Assembly (NCBI RefSeq): GCF_024499055.1
Contig: NZ_CP071249.1
Span: 2,163,001 to 2,227,000 of the forward strand
Direction of reading: 5' to 3'
Origin: Turicibacter bilis
GTDB lineage: Bacteria > Bacillota_I > Bacilli_A > MOL361 > Turicibacteraceae
DNA length: 64,000 nt
Below, piece after piece: positions 16,582 through 28,674 of this stretch; within the stretch, counting starts at the first letter, position 1, and every line of letters starts with the position of its first letter. The notes under the pieces were generated by a model that had not been told where the DNA came from, did not search any database, and worked only from the letters and a program-made list of their open reading frames with translations. The position numbers and the translations under genes are program-made.

Positions 16582-18801
16582 ATGAGTCAATTATTAGATA
16601 AAATGAATCCCCAACAAAAGGAGGCTATTCTAACCACTGAAGGTCCATTATTAGTAATGGCGGGGGCAGGTTCAGGGAAGACACGTGTATTAACCCATCG
16701 TATTGCATATTTAATGTCTGAAAAGCAAGTATCGCCGTATAATATTCTTGCAATTACGTTTACAAATAAAGCTGCTCGCGAAATGAAAGAGCGTGTTGAA
16801 AAGTTAATTGGTGAGCGTGGAAAAGATGTTTGGATTTCAACGTTTCACTCAATGTGTGTTCGTATTTTAAGACGTGATATTGATTTAATTGGTTATGATT
16901 TGAATTTCGGTATTTTAGATGATGCCGATCAATTAAGTGTTATTAAGACAGTGATGGAAGACTTAAATTTAGATCCAAAACGTCAATCACCAAAATATTT
17001 TTTATCGCAAATTAGTAATGCTAAAAATGAACTGAAGACACCAAGTGATTTAAATAAAGAGTTTGAAAATGAAGATGTGATTCGTGTTTATGAAAAATAT
17101 CAGCAAACATTATTTAAAAATAATCGTGTTGATTTTGATGACTTATTAATGCTAACAGTTCATTTATTTGAAAAACATCCTGAAGTTTTATCATTCTATC
17201 AAAATAAGTTCCAATATATTCACATCGATGAGTATCAAGATACGAACCATGCTCAGTATAAGATTGTTACATTATTAGCTGAGAAGTTCCGTAATATTTG
17301 TGTCGTTGGTGACTCGGATCAGTCTATTTATAGTTGGCGTGGAGCGAATATTGAAAATATTTTATCATTTGAAAGTGATTATCCAGATGCATCAGTTGTG
17401 TTATTAGAACAAAACTATCGTTCAAAACAAATGATTCTAAATGCTGCAAATGATGTGATTAAAAATAATAGTGGCCGTCGTGATAAGCAGTTATGGTCTG
17501 ATCGTGGAGAAGGCGAAGCCATTGAATATCATCGTGCCTCTGATGGAGATGTTGAAGCAAATTATATTGCAGATAAGATTGCATATATGCGACGTGATGC
17601 TTATGATTATCATGATTTTGCTGTTTTGTATCGTACGAATTCTCAATCACGTGCGATTGAGCAGGCATTGCTCCGTCAAAATATTCCATATCGATTAGTT
17701 GGTGGACAGAGTTACTTTAAGCGTAAAGAGATTAAAGATTTAATGGCGTATTTACGTTTAATTTGTAATCCAGATGATGATTTATCGTTTGTTCGTGTCG
17801 TTAATGAACCAAAGCGTGGAATTGGAGCAGCCTCAATTGATAAATTATCACATTTTGCAGCGGAGTCAGAGTTATCACTGATGTCATCTATTCAAGATGC
17901 AACGGGTGTAGTTGCTAAAGCAACGTTAAATAAATTAATGGATTTCAAAACAATGATTTATATGCTTCGTGCACAAATTGAGGATCATTCGTTAGCAAGT
18001 TTTATTGATTTAGTGTTAAGTCAAACAGGATATTTAGAAATGTTAGAGAATGAAAATACGATTGAAGCAGACAGTCGAATTGATAACTTAGGTGAGTTTA
18101 AATCAATGGCTACGCAATTTGAAGATGTTGATTTAGATGAAATTTTAGCAGAAGAAGAAAGTGAAGAGCGTGCAGACGATCTTCCGACGATGACCAAGTT
18201 AATTATTTTATTAAATGACTTAATGTTACAAACTGATACAGAAACTGAAGAAGAAGCCAATGAGTCAAAAGTGACACTCATGACCATTCATGCGGCTAAA
18301 GGGTTAGAGTTCCCAGTTGTCTTTATTTGTGGATTTGAAGATGGAATCTTCCCACTTCGTTCAGCGATTGAACAAGGAGCGGATGATTTAGAAGAAGAAC
18401 GTCGTTTAGCATATGTTGCGATTACTCGTGCAGAAGATCTTTTATTCATTACAAATGCACAAAGTCGCTATCAATACGGAATGCGTTCAGCCAATCCTGA
18501 GTCCATGTTCATTCGTGAAATTTCAGAAACCTATTTAAATAAGACAGGAATTGAATCACGTCCACGTCCTTCATTTACTTTAAAAGAAGCGATGGAATCA
18601 AAAGCACCAAAACGTCAGATTAAAACAGTTAGTTTAAATTCAGGATCGTCTTGGAATAGTGGAGATAAGGTCGAGCATGACACATTTGGTGAAGGTGTCG
18701 TCGTTGGAGTGAAAGGTGAAGTGATTTCAATTGCCTTTAGTGCTCCACATGGAATTAAGAAGTTAATGGGATCACATCCAGCATTAAAGAAACGTTCATA
18801 A
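16582..18801 (+). CDS. pcrA: ATP-dependent DNA helicase PcrA (UvrD family)
   Basis: A superfamily 1A 3'-5' helicase used in repair, rolling-circle plasmid replication and removal of RecA or stalled RNA polymerase. Visible motifs are Walker A in MAGAGSGKTRVLTHRI, motif Ia in AITFTNKAAREMKER, the DEYQDTN Walker B region, QSIYSWRGA, QNYRS, and the C-terminal VTLMTIHAAKGLEFPVVF and VAITRAEDLL. The length of about 739 residues is typical. Two adjacent ATGs occur at 16579 and 16582; the second has better spacing from GAGGTGAG. It heads a compact run with ligA 30 bp downstream and camS next, an order common in Firmicutes. Its unusually long leader may be regulatory. Confidence 0.95.
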   Translation: MSQLLDKMNPQQKEAILTTEGPLLVMAGAGSGKTRVLTHRIAYLMSEKQVSPYNILAITFTNKAAREMKERVEKLIGERGKDVWISTFHSMCVRILRRDIDLIGYDLNFGILDDADQLSVIKTVMEDLNLDPKRQSPKYFLSQISNAKNELKTPSDLNKEFENEDVIRVYEKYQQTLFKNNRVDFDDLLMLTVHLFEKHPEVLSFYQNKFQYIHIDEYQDTNHAQYKIVTLLAEKFRNICVVGDSDQSIYSWRGANIENILSFESDYPDASVVLLEQNYRSKQMILNAANDVIKNNSGRRDKQLWSDRGEGEAIEYHRASDGDVEANYIADKIAYMRRDAYDYHDFAVLYRTNSQSRAIEQALLRQNIPYRLVGGQSYFKRKEIKDLMAYLRLICNPDDDLSFVRVVNEPKRGIGAASIDKLSHFAAESELSLMSSIQDATGVVAKATLNKLMDFKTMIYMLRAQIEDHSLASFIDLVLSQTGYLEMLENENTIEADSRIDNLGEFKSMATQFEDVDLDEILAEEESEERADDLPTMTKLIILLNDLMLQTDTETEEEANESKVTLMTIHAAKGLEFPVVFICGFEDGIFPLRSAIEQGADDLEEERRLAYVAITRAEDLLFITNAQSRYQYGMRSANPESMFIREISETYLNKTGIESRPRPSFTLKEAMESKAPKRQIKTVSLNSGSSWNSGDKVEHDTFGEGVVVGVKGEVISIAFSAPHGIKKLMGSHPALKKRS

Positions 18802-18816
18802 TGAAATGAGTGGTAA

Positions 18817-20820
<2,004 letters not shown>

Positions 20821-20830
20821 GAGGGTTTCA

Positions 20831-22018
20831 ATGAAGCGTATTTATGTGTTGATGGTTAGCTTTCTATGCAGTTTAGTGGTGTTAATAGGGTGTTCTGCTC
20901 CTCCTGTACCACCTGTTCAAGAAAATACGACTGAAGAAGAAATGTTAACAAAGCAGTTGTTATCAAATGAAGCAACAAGTGAGTATTATCGTACGATGCT
21001 TCCTTATAAGACGAGTCCAACGCGTGGATTAGTTTATTCAAGATATTCAAAAATGAAGAACCGTTATGATATTGATACGTTTGATTTAGCCTTAATGCGT
21101 GAATCTCAATCTTATTTTGATCCAAAAGAGGTTTACTTCCAAGAAGGGCAAATTTTAACGAAGCCAATTGTTCAACAGCTATTGGCAAAGAAGATGACGG
21201 CAGTTGAGTTAGAAAAAGAATTGGAATTAGATCCAGACTATGTGGATATTGGTTTAAATCCAGCCAACGATGAAATCATTAATATCGACGGGATAGATGT
21301 TAATCCAGTCTATCTAGCTTATTTATTAGAACAAAACTATGTGGTTCAAAGTGAAGATGAGACAGTTCTAGAAGGGGTAACCATAGGGTTGGCATTGAAT
21401 CCATATCAAACATGGAAAAATGAGTTGGGATATGATCAAACGATTGTCTTGGATGAGAATACATTAATTGAAAAGGGAAAAGAGATTGCTCAACGTGTGA
21501 TTGATATTTTAAGAACACAAGAGCAATTTGAAACCGTTCCAATTATGATTGGATTATATATTGTGCAAGAAGAAAGTGCCGTGACTCCAGGACATATGGT
21601 AGCCAAAACATTGGTTGGGGAAAAAAATTCACAAATTAAGAATTGGGAAAAAGTTAATGAGAAGTATTATTTATTGCCAGATAACAATACATTAGCTTTT
21701 GATTCAAATTTATCAAACCAATTTAGTGCCTTTAAGCAAGTGATTAAAGAATATTATCCACATTATTATGGAATTATCGGGATTGCTCATTTTATGGATG
21801 ATAAGTTAACAAATTTAGAAATTACGGTAAATATCGATTTTTATGGGTTAGCTGAAAAGCTATCTTTCCACCAATTGTTAGCACAGTTAATTCCAGAATC
21901 ATTTTCACCTGAATATAATATTGATGTTGTTATTCGTTCAAGTGAAGAAATTTATGGTGTTTTAAAGCGTCCAGCTAATGAAAGAGAAGTTACTTTAAAA
22001 TTAACAAGTTGGGAATAG
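20831..22018 (+). CDS. camS: CamS-family sex pheromone lipoprotein
   Basis: A surface lipoprotein. The signal sequence MKRIYVLMVSFLCSLVVLIGC ends in a lipobox (LIGC), giving a lipidated cysteine near residue 21. The remaining roughly 370 residues match the CamS family in length and layout. Family members are precursors of small pheromone peptides in enterococci and staphylococci, but the lipoprotein's own job is poorly known. The pheromone would be cut from the signal peptide just before the cysteine. The ATG at 20831 has AGGAGGG in front. It is closely spaced to ligA and to the following kinase gene, a conserved pcrA-ligA-camS order. Confidence 0.85.
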   Translation: MKRIYVLMVSFLCSLVVLIGCSAPPVPPVQENTTEEEMLTKQLLSNEATSEYYRTMLPYKTSPTRGLVYSRYSKMKNRYDIDTFDLALMRESQSYFDPKEVYFQEGQILTKPIVQQLLAKKMTAVELEKELELDPDYVDIGLNPANDEIINIDGIDVNPVYLAYLLEQNYVVQSEDETVLEGVTIGLALNPYQTWKNELGYDQTIVLDENTLIEKGKEIAQRVIDILRTQEQFETVPIMIGLYIVQEESAVTPGHMVAKTLVGEKNSQIKNWEKVNEKYYLLPDNNTLAFDSNLSNQFSAFKQVIKEYYPHYYGIIGIAHFMDDKLTNLEITVNIDFYGLAEKLSFHQLLAQLIPESFSPEYNIDVVIRSSEEIYGVLKRPANEREVTLKLTSWE

Positions 22019-22042
22019 GAAGTTATACGGGAAGAGGATGAA

Positions 22043-23923
22043 ATGAAAAGATTATTTTGGCGTTTAACCATGATGTTTTGGACTATATTTTGTGTTGTAA
22101 TACTCTCGTTTGCTTTAACTTTTTATTTGAATTATGAAAAGAATTATTCTCAACGACTTTTTGAGATTGATCAAGATGTAAATCGTATTGGAATGGAAAT
22201 GGATGCTAATACTAGAGAATATATCCGATTAGTAAAATCTGAAGAGTATAAATTATTAAAGATTCTTAAAGAAAACTTACAGTTGATTGAATCATTAAAT
22301 AATGATGATATTGAACGTTTAATTGATGAACTTGGAGTTGGTGCTTCAATCCCGCTACAAGAAGATAGAGCCTTCTATCTTGCATACTTAAAAACAATAG
22401 ACATCATCAATGATACCTTGGATCAAACTAAGAAACTTTATCGAGAAGATTATAAGATTATCGATTTTAAATTTATTCCATTCTATTGTCATGAATGTAA
22501 CAGGGAGAGGTTACAGCAAAAATTAAACACATTAGATATAGTTAAGATGGACGAAAATTTATATCTTGTAAATGAGGAAGATGGTCAAAATACTACTTGG
22601 TCAGTCTATCAACTAGTACAATACAACGATCAAATATTAGGGTATATTCGTTTTTCTTACGAGACTTTAACATCAGAACAATTCGTTTCTCAAGAAGAGC
22701 GTTTTACTCGAAGTTTGTACTATATAGGTAATCATTTATATAATGAAAATAATCTCCCTTTTGAGATTCAGCAAAAGTTAGAGAGTGCAGATTTTGAGCA
22801 AGCTTCTCAAATTTTGAAAGATGAAGGATATTATATTAATCGGTATATTTCTGAGAATAATAATGTAAAAATGATTTACTATCAACTGAATCGCTCTTTA
22901 ACTTGGTCAGTCCTTGAAGAGACGATTAGTTTATTTGAATTTAGTACCATTCTATTGATTTTTTTATTTTTACTTGTTTCTTATATCTTATTTGTGGTCA
23001 TTATTAGACCTTGTTATTTGTTGATTGAGTATGTAAAACGTTGTGGAGAAGGAGATTACACTGTACCACGTAATCTAAGTTCAATTTGGAAACCTTCATT
23101 TTTGATGGTGCGAAATGCTTATTTAGAAAATGAGCGGTTATTAAATGTAAAAGATAAACAGAGCCAAGAATTAGAATTTGCTTGGAAGCGTGCACTTGTA
23201 GCAAGCCAGGCTAAAACTCTCTTTTTAGCTAAGGTTTCACATGAGTTAAAGACACCATTAAACGCAATAAAAGGATACATTCAACTTTTAAAGCTAAGTA
23301 TTGATCAACCTAAACAAAGAAAGCAATTAGAGATTATTGAATACTCGAGTGATTTATTGTTAAGGCATGTTAATGAGTTATTAGATTTCTCAATGATTGA
23401 AGATGGGAAAGTTAAATTAGGTATTGAGAAGATTGATATTTTCCAAACTGCTGATAAAGTTGAAGAGTTATTTCTTGTTGAAGCGGCCAATAAAGGGATT
23501 GATTTTAATCTTATTGTAGATGGAAAAATTCCTCATGAATTATATGGTGATGAGGGTCGTATTAAGCAGATTATTATTAATCTAGTTTCAAATGCGATTA
23601 AATTTACTGAAAGTGGAGAAATTAGAGTTATCTTTGAATTAGATTATCAAAACGAAACAGATGCTTATTTAAGTATTAAAGTTCAAGATACAGGTAAGGG
23701 GATTGCATCCCATAAGTTAGAATCTATTTTTGAGGCATTTACGCAGGAAAATAATACGATTTCAAGACGTTTTGGAGGAACAGGATTAGGGCTTAGTATT
23801 TCTAAACGTTTAGCTGAAGCAATGGGTGGGAGATTAACAGTAGAAAGTGTAGTCGATGTCGGATCGACATTTACATTATTTTTACCATTTTCAAAATATT
23901 TAGCTGAAGAAGATGAATCTTAA
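22043..23923 (+). CDS. Orphan sensor histidine kinase
   Basis: A membrane kinase of 626 residues. The first membrane segment is about residues 8-30. An extracytoplasmic sensor of roughly 265 residues follows, then a second membrane segment (about 298-322, LLIFLFLLVSYILFVVII). The cytoplasmic part has a HAMP-like stretch, a HisKA dimerisation domain with His400 in KVSHELKTPLNAIKGY, and a HATPase domain with the N box NLVSNAIKFTESGEI, DTGKGIASHKLESIFEAF and FGGTGLGLSISKRLAEAMGG. The sensor has a CHEC pair of cysteines near residues 148-151. No response regulator is adjacent; the neighbours are camS and uvrA. The signal is unknown. Confidence 0.9.
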   Translation: MKRLFWRLTMMFWTIFCVVILSFALTFYLNYEKNYSQRLFEIDQDVNRIGMEMDANTREYIRLVKSEEYKLLKILKENLQLIESLNNDDIERLIDELGVGASIPLQEDRAFYLAYLKTIDIINDTLDQTKKLYREDYKIIDFKFIPFYCHECNRERLQQKLNTLDIVKMDENLYLVNEEDGQNTTWSVYQLVQYNDQILGYIRFSYETLTSEQFVSQEERFTRSLYYIGNHLYNENNLPFEIQQKLESADFEQASQILKDEGYYINRYISENNNVKMIYYQLNRSLTWSVLEETISLFEFSTILLIFLFLLVSYILFVVIIRPCYLLIEYVKRCGEGDYTVPRNLSSIWKPSFLMVRNAYLENERLLNVKDKQSQELEFAWKRALVASQAKTLFLAKVSHELKTPLNAIKGYIQLLKLSIDQPKQRKQLEIIEYSSDLLLRHVNELLDFSMIEDGKVKLGIEKIDIFQTADKVEELFLVEAANKGIDFNLIVDGKIPHELYGDEGRIKQIIINLVSNAIKFTESGEIRVIFELDYQNETDAYLSIKVQDTGKGIASHKLESIFEAFTQENNTISRRFGGTGLGLSISKRLAEAMGGRLTVESVVDVGSTFTLFLPFSKYLAEEDES

Positions 23924-23948
23924 CTCAGAAGTCATGAGGTGAATTAAA

Positions 23949-26783
23949 ATGAACGATAAAATTATCGTGAAAGGTGCAAGAGAACAGAACTTGAAAAATA
24001 TTGATGTTGAAATTCCACGAAATCAATTAGTTGTTTTGACAGGATTATCAGGTTCAGGGAAGTCATCACTTGCTTTTGAAACAATTTATGCGGAAGGGCA
24101 ACGACGTTATGTAGAAAGTTTATCAGCCTATGCCCGTCAGTTTTTAGGGAATATGGAGAAACCAGATGTCGACTCGATTGAAGGATTATCTCCAGCTATT
24201 TCAATTGATCAAAAAACAACTAATCGTAATCCACGTTCAACGGTTGGAACTGTAACTGAAATTTACGATTACTTACGTTTATTATTTGCTCGAATAGGGA
24301 AGCCTGTGTGTCCTGTACATGGGATTGAAATTCAGGCACAATCAGTTGAACAGATGGTTGATCGCTTGTATCAATATCCTGAGCGTACACGTATGCAAAT
24401 TTTAGCTCCAATGATTGTTGGAAAAAAAGGAACACATGCCAAAGTATTTGAGCAGTTAAAGAAAGATGGATATGTACGTGTTCGAGTCGATGGTGAGATG
24501 CTCGATCTAGATGAGGAAATAAATTTAAATAAGAACAAAAAGCATACGATTGAAGTAATCGTTGACCGTATTGCATTAAAACCAGATGCAAGTGCAAGGA
24601 TAGCTGATTCACTTGAAACAGCTTTAAAACTTGGAAGTGGAAAAGTACTGGTTGATGTAATTGGTGAAGAAGAGTTAATCTTTAGTGAACATTTTTCTTG
24701 TCCATATTGCGATTTCTCAGTTGGAGAGTTAGAGCCACGTATGTTTTCATTTAATTCACCATTTGGGGCTTGTTCTGAATGTGGTGGATTAGGTGTCCAA
24801 AAGAAAATTGATGTTGACTTATTAATTCCCGATCCAAAGCTATCAATTGCACAGGGTGCTATTCGTGGATGGGAAAAAGAAGAGAATTATAGTCGAAAAT
24901 TATTAGATACTGTTTGTCGACATTATAGTATTGATTTAGATAAACCATTCGAGCAATTAACAGATAAAGAGAAGAATATTATCTTATATGGAACAAATGA
25001 ACCTATTCATTTTCAGCTACAGTCTGAAAGTGGAATTAAACAAGAAAAAGTCGATACGTATGAAGGAGTTATTAACAACTTAGAGAGACGTTATATGGAG
25101 ACAAGCTCTTCGTTTATGCGTGAATGGATTGAAGGTTTTATGTCCGATTTAACATGTAACAAATGTCATGGAAAACGTCTTTCTGAACAAGCTTTATCTG
25201 TTTTGATTGATGGAAAGAATATTAATGATTTTACTGATTTATCTATTCAAGAAGCATTAGAGTTTATTGAAAACTTAAATTTAAGTGAAAAAGATAAAGT
25301 AATTGCAAATTTAATCTTAAAGGAAATTAAAGAGCGTCTAAGTTTTTTAGTTAATGTAGGGTTAGATTACTTAACCTTAAATCGTTCGGCAGGTTCGCTT
25401 TCAGGTGGAGAAGCACAGCGTATCCGATTGGCTACTCAAATTGGGTCACGTTTATCAGGTGTCTTGTATGTTTTAGATGAACCTTCAATTGGATTACATC
25501 AACGTGATAATGACCGCTTAATTGAAACACTTAAATCAATGCGAGATTTAGGAAATACATTGATTGTTGTGGAGCATGATGAGGATACGATGATGGCTTG
25601 CGATTATTTAATTGATATTGGCCCGGGTGCTGGTATACATGGTGGTCAAATTGTGGCACAAGGAACACCAGAAGAAGTGATGCAAAATGAAAACTCGATT
25701 ACTGGTCAATATTTAAGTGGAAAGAAACAAATCTACTTACCGAAAGAACGACGAAAAGGAAATGGTAACTTTATTGAAGTTAAGGGAGCTAAAGAAAATA
25801 ACTTAAAGAATGTGAATTTATCTATTCCAATGGGTGTGATGAATGTTGTAACTGGAGTTTCAGGTTCGGGGAAATCAACGTTGATTAATGATATTTTATA
25901 TCGTTCAATTGCTTCGAAACTTTATCGTACAAAAGATAAGCCAGGACAACATAAAGAGTTAAAGGGAATGGAGTATATTGAGAAAATTATCGATATTGAC
26001 CAATCACCAATTGGTCGTACACCACGTTCAAATCCTGCCACATATACTGGTGTGTTTGATGATATTCGAGATTTATTTGCTTCAACAAATGAAGCGAAGG
26101 TTCGTGGGTATCAAAAAGGTCGATTTTCGTTTAATGTTAAAGGTGGACGTTGTGAGTCTTGTCGAGGAGATGGAGTGTTAAAGATTGAAATGCACTTCTT
26201 ACCGGATGTCTATGTTCCGTGCGAAGTTTGTCATGGAAAGCGATATAATCGCGAAACATTAATGGTCACATATCGTGGTAAAAATATTGCTGATGTTTTA
26301 GACATGACCGTGGAAGATGCTTATGAATTCTTTGAACATCACCCTAAAATTGCACGTAAATTAAAAACATTATGTGATGTAGGGCTTGGGTATTTAAAAT
26401 TAGGTCAACCAGCGTCAACGCTATCTGGAGGAGAGGCACAGCGTGTTAAATTAGCTTCAGAATTACATCGACGTATTACGGATAAAACTGTTTATATTTT
26501 AGATGAGCCAACGACTGGTTTACATATTGAAGATGTTAAACGATTGTTAAAAGTTCTAAATCGTATGGTTGAAGAAGGAGCAACAATCATCATTATTGAG
26601 CATAATTTAGATGTGATTAAAATGGCAGATTATATTATTGATTTAGGACCTGAAGGTGGAACACGCGGAGGAACAATTGTTGCGAAGGGAACACCTGAGG
26701 AAGTTGCTAATGTAGAAGGTTCTTATACAGGAAAGTATTTAAATAAAATTTTAACTCGCGATCGAAAGCGTCAGATGAACTAA
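23949..26783 (+). CDS. uvrA: Excinuclease ABC subunit A
   Basis: The damage-sensing ATPase of nucleotide excision repair; it loads UvrB at lesions. Both ABC ATPase units are present: Walker A in [15 protein letters not shown] (N-terminal) and [15 protein letters not shown] (C-terminal), with signatures [15 protein letters not shown] and [15 protein letters not shown]. Two CxxC zinc modules are visible (SCPYCDFSV...CSECGG and RCESCRGDG...CEVCHGKRY). The 944 residues are normal. GAGGTGAATT precedes the ATG, 25 bp after the kinase gene. UvrB is not in this window. Its stop codon lies at the edge of the inverted repeat that flanks the insertion sequence downstream. Confidence 0.97.
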   Translation: MNDKIIVKGAREQNLKNIDVEIPRNQLVVLTGLSGSGKSSLAFETIYAEGQRRYVESLSAYARQFLGNMEKPDVDSIEGLSPAISIDQKTTNRNPRSTVGTVTEIYDYLRLLFARIGKPVCPVHGIEIQAQSVEQMVDRLYQYPERTRMQILAPMIVGKKGTHAKVFEQLKKDGYVRVRVDGEMLDLDEEINLNKNKKHTIEVIVDRIALKPDASARIADSLETALKLGSGKVLVDVIGEEELIFSEHFSCPYCDFSVGELEPRMFSFNSPFGACSECGGLGVQKKIDVDLLIPDPKLSIAQGAIRGWEKEENYSRKLLDTVCRHYSIDLDKPFEQLTDKEKNIILYGTNEPIHFQLQSESGIKQEKVDTYEGVINNLERRYMETSSSFMREWIEGFMSDLTCNKCHGKRLSEQALSVLIDGKNINDFTDLSIQEALEFIENLNLSEKDKVIANLILKEIKERLSFLVNVGLDYLTLNRSAGSLSGGEAQRIRLATQIGSRLSGVLYVLDEPSIGLHQRDNDRLIETLKSMRDLGNTLIVVEHDEDTMMACDYLIDIGPGAGIHGGQIVAQGTPEEVMQNENSITGQYLSGKKQIYLPKERRKGNGNFIEVKGAKENNLKNVNLSIPMGVMNVVTGVSGSGKSTLINDILYRSIASKLYRTKDKPGQHKELKGMEYIEKIIDIDQSPIGRTPRSNPATYTGVFDDIRDLFASTNEAKVRGYQKGRFSFNVKGGRCESCRGDGVLKIEMHFLPDVYVPCEVCHGKRYNRETLMVTYRGKNIADVLDMTVEDAYEFFEHHPKIARKLKTLCDVGLGYLKLGQPASTLSGGEAQRVKLASELHRRITDKTVYILDEPTTGLHIEDVKRLLKVLNRMVEEGATIIIIEHNLDVIKMADYIIDLGPEGGTRGGTIVAKGTPEEVANVEGSYTGKYLNKILTRDRKRQMN

Positions 26784-26808
26784 TAAAAACCCTATCTATT
26801 AAATAAAA
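26775..26808 (+). terminator. Left arm of the split uvrA terminator (interrupted by the IS)
   Basis: The arm AACTAATAAAAACCCTATCT, followed by ATT, begins at the last uvrA codons. It is complementary to the stretch at 28266-28290 on the other side of the insertion sequence. Rejoined, the two arms would make a rho-independent hairpin with a T-rich 3' side. Confidence 0.6.
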
Positions 26809-26811
26809 TGT

Positions 26812-26860
26812 ACCCTAGAGAGTAGACAGATAAAAAAAGTCTACCCTCTAGGGTCTTTTT
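26812..26860 (+). terminator. Terminator-like hairpin inside the IS left end
   Basis: ACCCTAGAGAGTAGAC pairs with GTCTACCCTCTAGGGT over a 16-bp stem with one mismatch, followed by five T. It lies before the orfA promoter-like TATAAT at 26863-26868 and would block transcription entering from uvrA. Confidence 0.75.
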
Positions 26861-26898
26861 GGTATAATATAAACTATTAGATTTTGGGAGGATTTTAG

Positions 26899-27309
26899 AT
26901 GAGCAAGAAGTTATTTACACCACAAGAGATTGAACAACTCAAACAAAATGAATATGTTAAGTCAGTGTCTGAAAAAGGGATTACTTATACGAAAGAATTT
27001 AAGGAGAACTTTATTATGATGAGCGAGAAAGGAAAGTTTCCACGAGAGATATTCGAATACTATGGATTTAATGTTGCGATGCTTGGCATGCAGCGTGTGA
27101 ATTCTGCAGCTAAACGTTGGAAACAAGCCTTTAAAACTCAGGGGCCATTAGGATTGGATGATAGTCGTACCAAGAATTCTGGAAGGCCTCTAAAACGAGA
27201 GTTAACGATAGAAGAACAATTATTACGTACGCAAGCTGAATTAGAAGTTTTAAAGATTGAGAACGAATTATTAAAAAAGTTGAGACTCATGAGAAAAATG
27301 CTCGAATAG
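26899..27309 (+). CDS. IS3-family transposase OrfA (helix-turn-helix protein)
   Basis: A 136-residue OrfA protein that would bind the element's ends. The middle (about residues 35-90) looks like a helix-turn-helix domain. The C-terminal portion (about 104-136, EEQLLRTQAELEVLKIENELLKKLR) is a leucine-zipper-like coiled coil, as is usual for IS3 OrfA. GGGAGG precedes the ATG. The frame ends shortly after the slip site A_AAA_AAG at 27273-27279. Slippage by -1 there continues into OrfB, producing the full OrfAB transposase; OrfA alone often acts as a regulator in this family. Confidence 0.88.
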   Translation: MSKKLFTPQEIEQLKQNEYVKSVSEKGITYTKEFKENFIMMSEKGKFPREIFEYYGFNVAMLGMQRVNSAAKRWKQAFKTQGPLGLDDSRTKNSGRPLKRELTIEEQLLRTQAELEVLKIENELLKKLRLMRKMLE

Positions 27310-27313
27310 TCTC
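27273..27313 (+). promoter_or_regulatory. Programmed -1 ribosomal frameshift signal
   Basis: The heptamer A_AAA_AAG lies exactly in the 0 frame of orfA (27273-27279). Three bases later GAGACT (27283-27288 region) can pair with AGTCTC ending near 27313, forming a stimulatory hairpin. After a -1 slip, the frame stays open (VETHEKNARIVSKEVKFQ) into orfB. Confidence 0.85.
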
Positions 27314-28229
27314 TAAAGAAGTAAAGTTTCAAATGATTCATCAAGTAGTGAGTCAGACATCAACTAAATTTAACTCTTTAATTTCTCATTTATGCGATAG
27401 TCTTGGTGTTTCAAGATCAGGTTATTATCGTTATTTTTCGTCATGTGCTGAAGAAGCACGTTTAAAGCGATTAAAAGAGGAACAACAACGTTTAGAAGTT
27501 ATTCAACAGGCCATTCATTTCAAGGGACGAAAAAACAAGGGAATTCGCCAAGTAGCGATGGTTCTTAAAGGAGAATTCAACATCGCCTTTAACCTAAAAT
27601 CTATTCATCGAATCATGAAAAAATATGGATTATTGAGTCAAGTTCGTCGCAGCAATCCCTATCGTAAACTCGCTAAAGCGACGCAAGCACATCGCGTCTG
27701 TCCAAATCTTGTTAACCGTCAATTTAGGCCATCAGAACCTTACAAAGTTCTATTAACCGATATCACTTATTTAAAATATGGAAAGGGTCAGACTGCCTAT
27801 CTCTCGACCATTTTAGATAGTGCAACGAATGAAGTTTTAGCTTTTCAATTAAGTGATAATTTAAAGATAGATTTTGTTCTCCAAACACTGAACCAACTTG
27901 AAGAAAATCCGACTGTCCAATTAACGAAAGAAACGATTATTCACTCCGATCAGGGAGTGCACTATACGAGTCCACAATTTTCGAATCAATTAAAGGAATT
28001 GGGAATTCAACAATCGATGTCTAGAAAGGGTAATTGTTGGGATAACGCTCCACAAGAATCATTTTTTGGGCATCTAAAAGATGAAGCAGATATAACAAAT
28101 CAACTGACATTTGATGATTTACTCATTGAAATTGAAGATTATATGGATTACCATAACAACTTTAGATATCAATGGAATTTAAATAAGCTGACTCCTGTAG
28201 GATACAGAAATCAGCTTCAAGTTGCTTAG
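27280..28229 (+). CDS. IS3-family transposase OrfB (DDE integrase domain), expressed as OrfAB fusion
   Basis: The catalytic half of the transposase, about 298 residues counted from the ATG at 27333, but probably reached by frameshift from orfA rather than started there. It holds the N-terminal HTH_21-type domain (ASRSGYYR-like region and KGRKNKGIRQVAMVLKGEF), then the rve integrase core. The DDE residues are visible in LLTDITYLKYG, IHSDQGVHYTSPQF and NAPQESFFGHLKDE. The IS150-like subgroup is my best guess. I see no frame disruption, so the element may be active. Confidence 0.85.
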
Positions 28230-28260
28230 TTTTTTTTCTTTGTCCTTGACAAAGGGTACA

Positions 28261-28290
28261 GATTAAAATAGATAGGGTTTTTATTAGTTT
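28261..28290 (+). terminator. Right arm of the split uvrA terminator
   Basis: AATAGATAGGGTTTTTATTA, followed by GTT, is the reverse complement of the arm left of the IS. The T-rich end fits the 3' side of an intrinsic terminator. The following 380 bp up to the next promoter (28291-28670) is AT-rich and shows no gene. Confidence 0.6.
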
Positions 28291-28674
28291 ATAGAAATAC
28301 TCAATTACTAGATAGGGGTAGTCATTTTTTATATTGTAACAAATGTTACTGCTTCTATAGTTATTCTGTATTCATACTTTAATTATGACGGGATTGATAT
28401 CAATCATTTATCAATGTATAAAAGCTTGAATATTTAATTATATCTTGAACAAGTAATCCATATAATTTGGGAGATTTTCATTGTATAAGGATATATGTTT
28501 TAATACCATAATATAGAGCTAATAGAAGGATCTAGTTTTTTCTTGATTTGACAAACTTGTTTAACAAAATAAGGGAAAATAGCGAAAAACGAACAAATTG
28601 TGTTTTTTTGCCTTAAAAATATGTTCTTTATGTATAAAAAATGTATTAAACTGAACTTTAGACTGGCTTGGCGG

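Larger units (their letters stand above)
26809..28260 (+). mobile_element. IS3-family insertion sequence
   Basis: The element is about 1452 bp, with TG...CA termini typical of IS3-family elements (TGTACCCT at the left; the reverse complement of AGGGTACA at the right). It carries overlapping orfA and orfB in a -1 frame relationship with an A_AAA_AAG slip site. Near the left end is a strong hairpin followed by T residues. I see no clear target duplication: the left flank ends in TAAAA and the right begins GATTA. It sits between two arms of a long inverted repeat that probably was the uvrA terminator. No second copy occurs in this window. Confidence 0.85.

Noticed and set aside
24220-24612. Long minus-strand frame of 130 codons inside uvrA
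   Set aside because: It is a shadow of a certain gene, with no ribosome site or domain of its own.
26784-28283. IS boundaries placed at the outer long inverted repeat
   Set aside because: The repeat runs into the uvrA stop codon and looks like a terminator; TG...CA ends further inside fit IS3 elements better.
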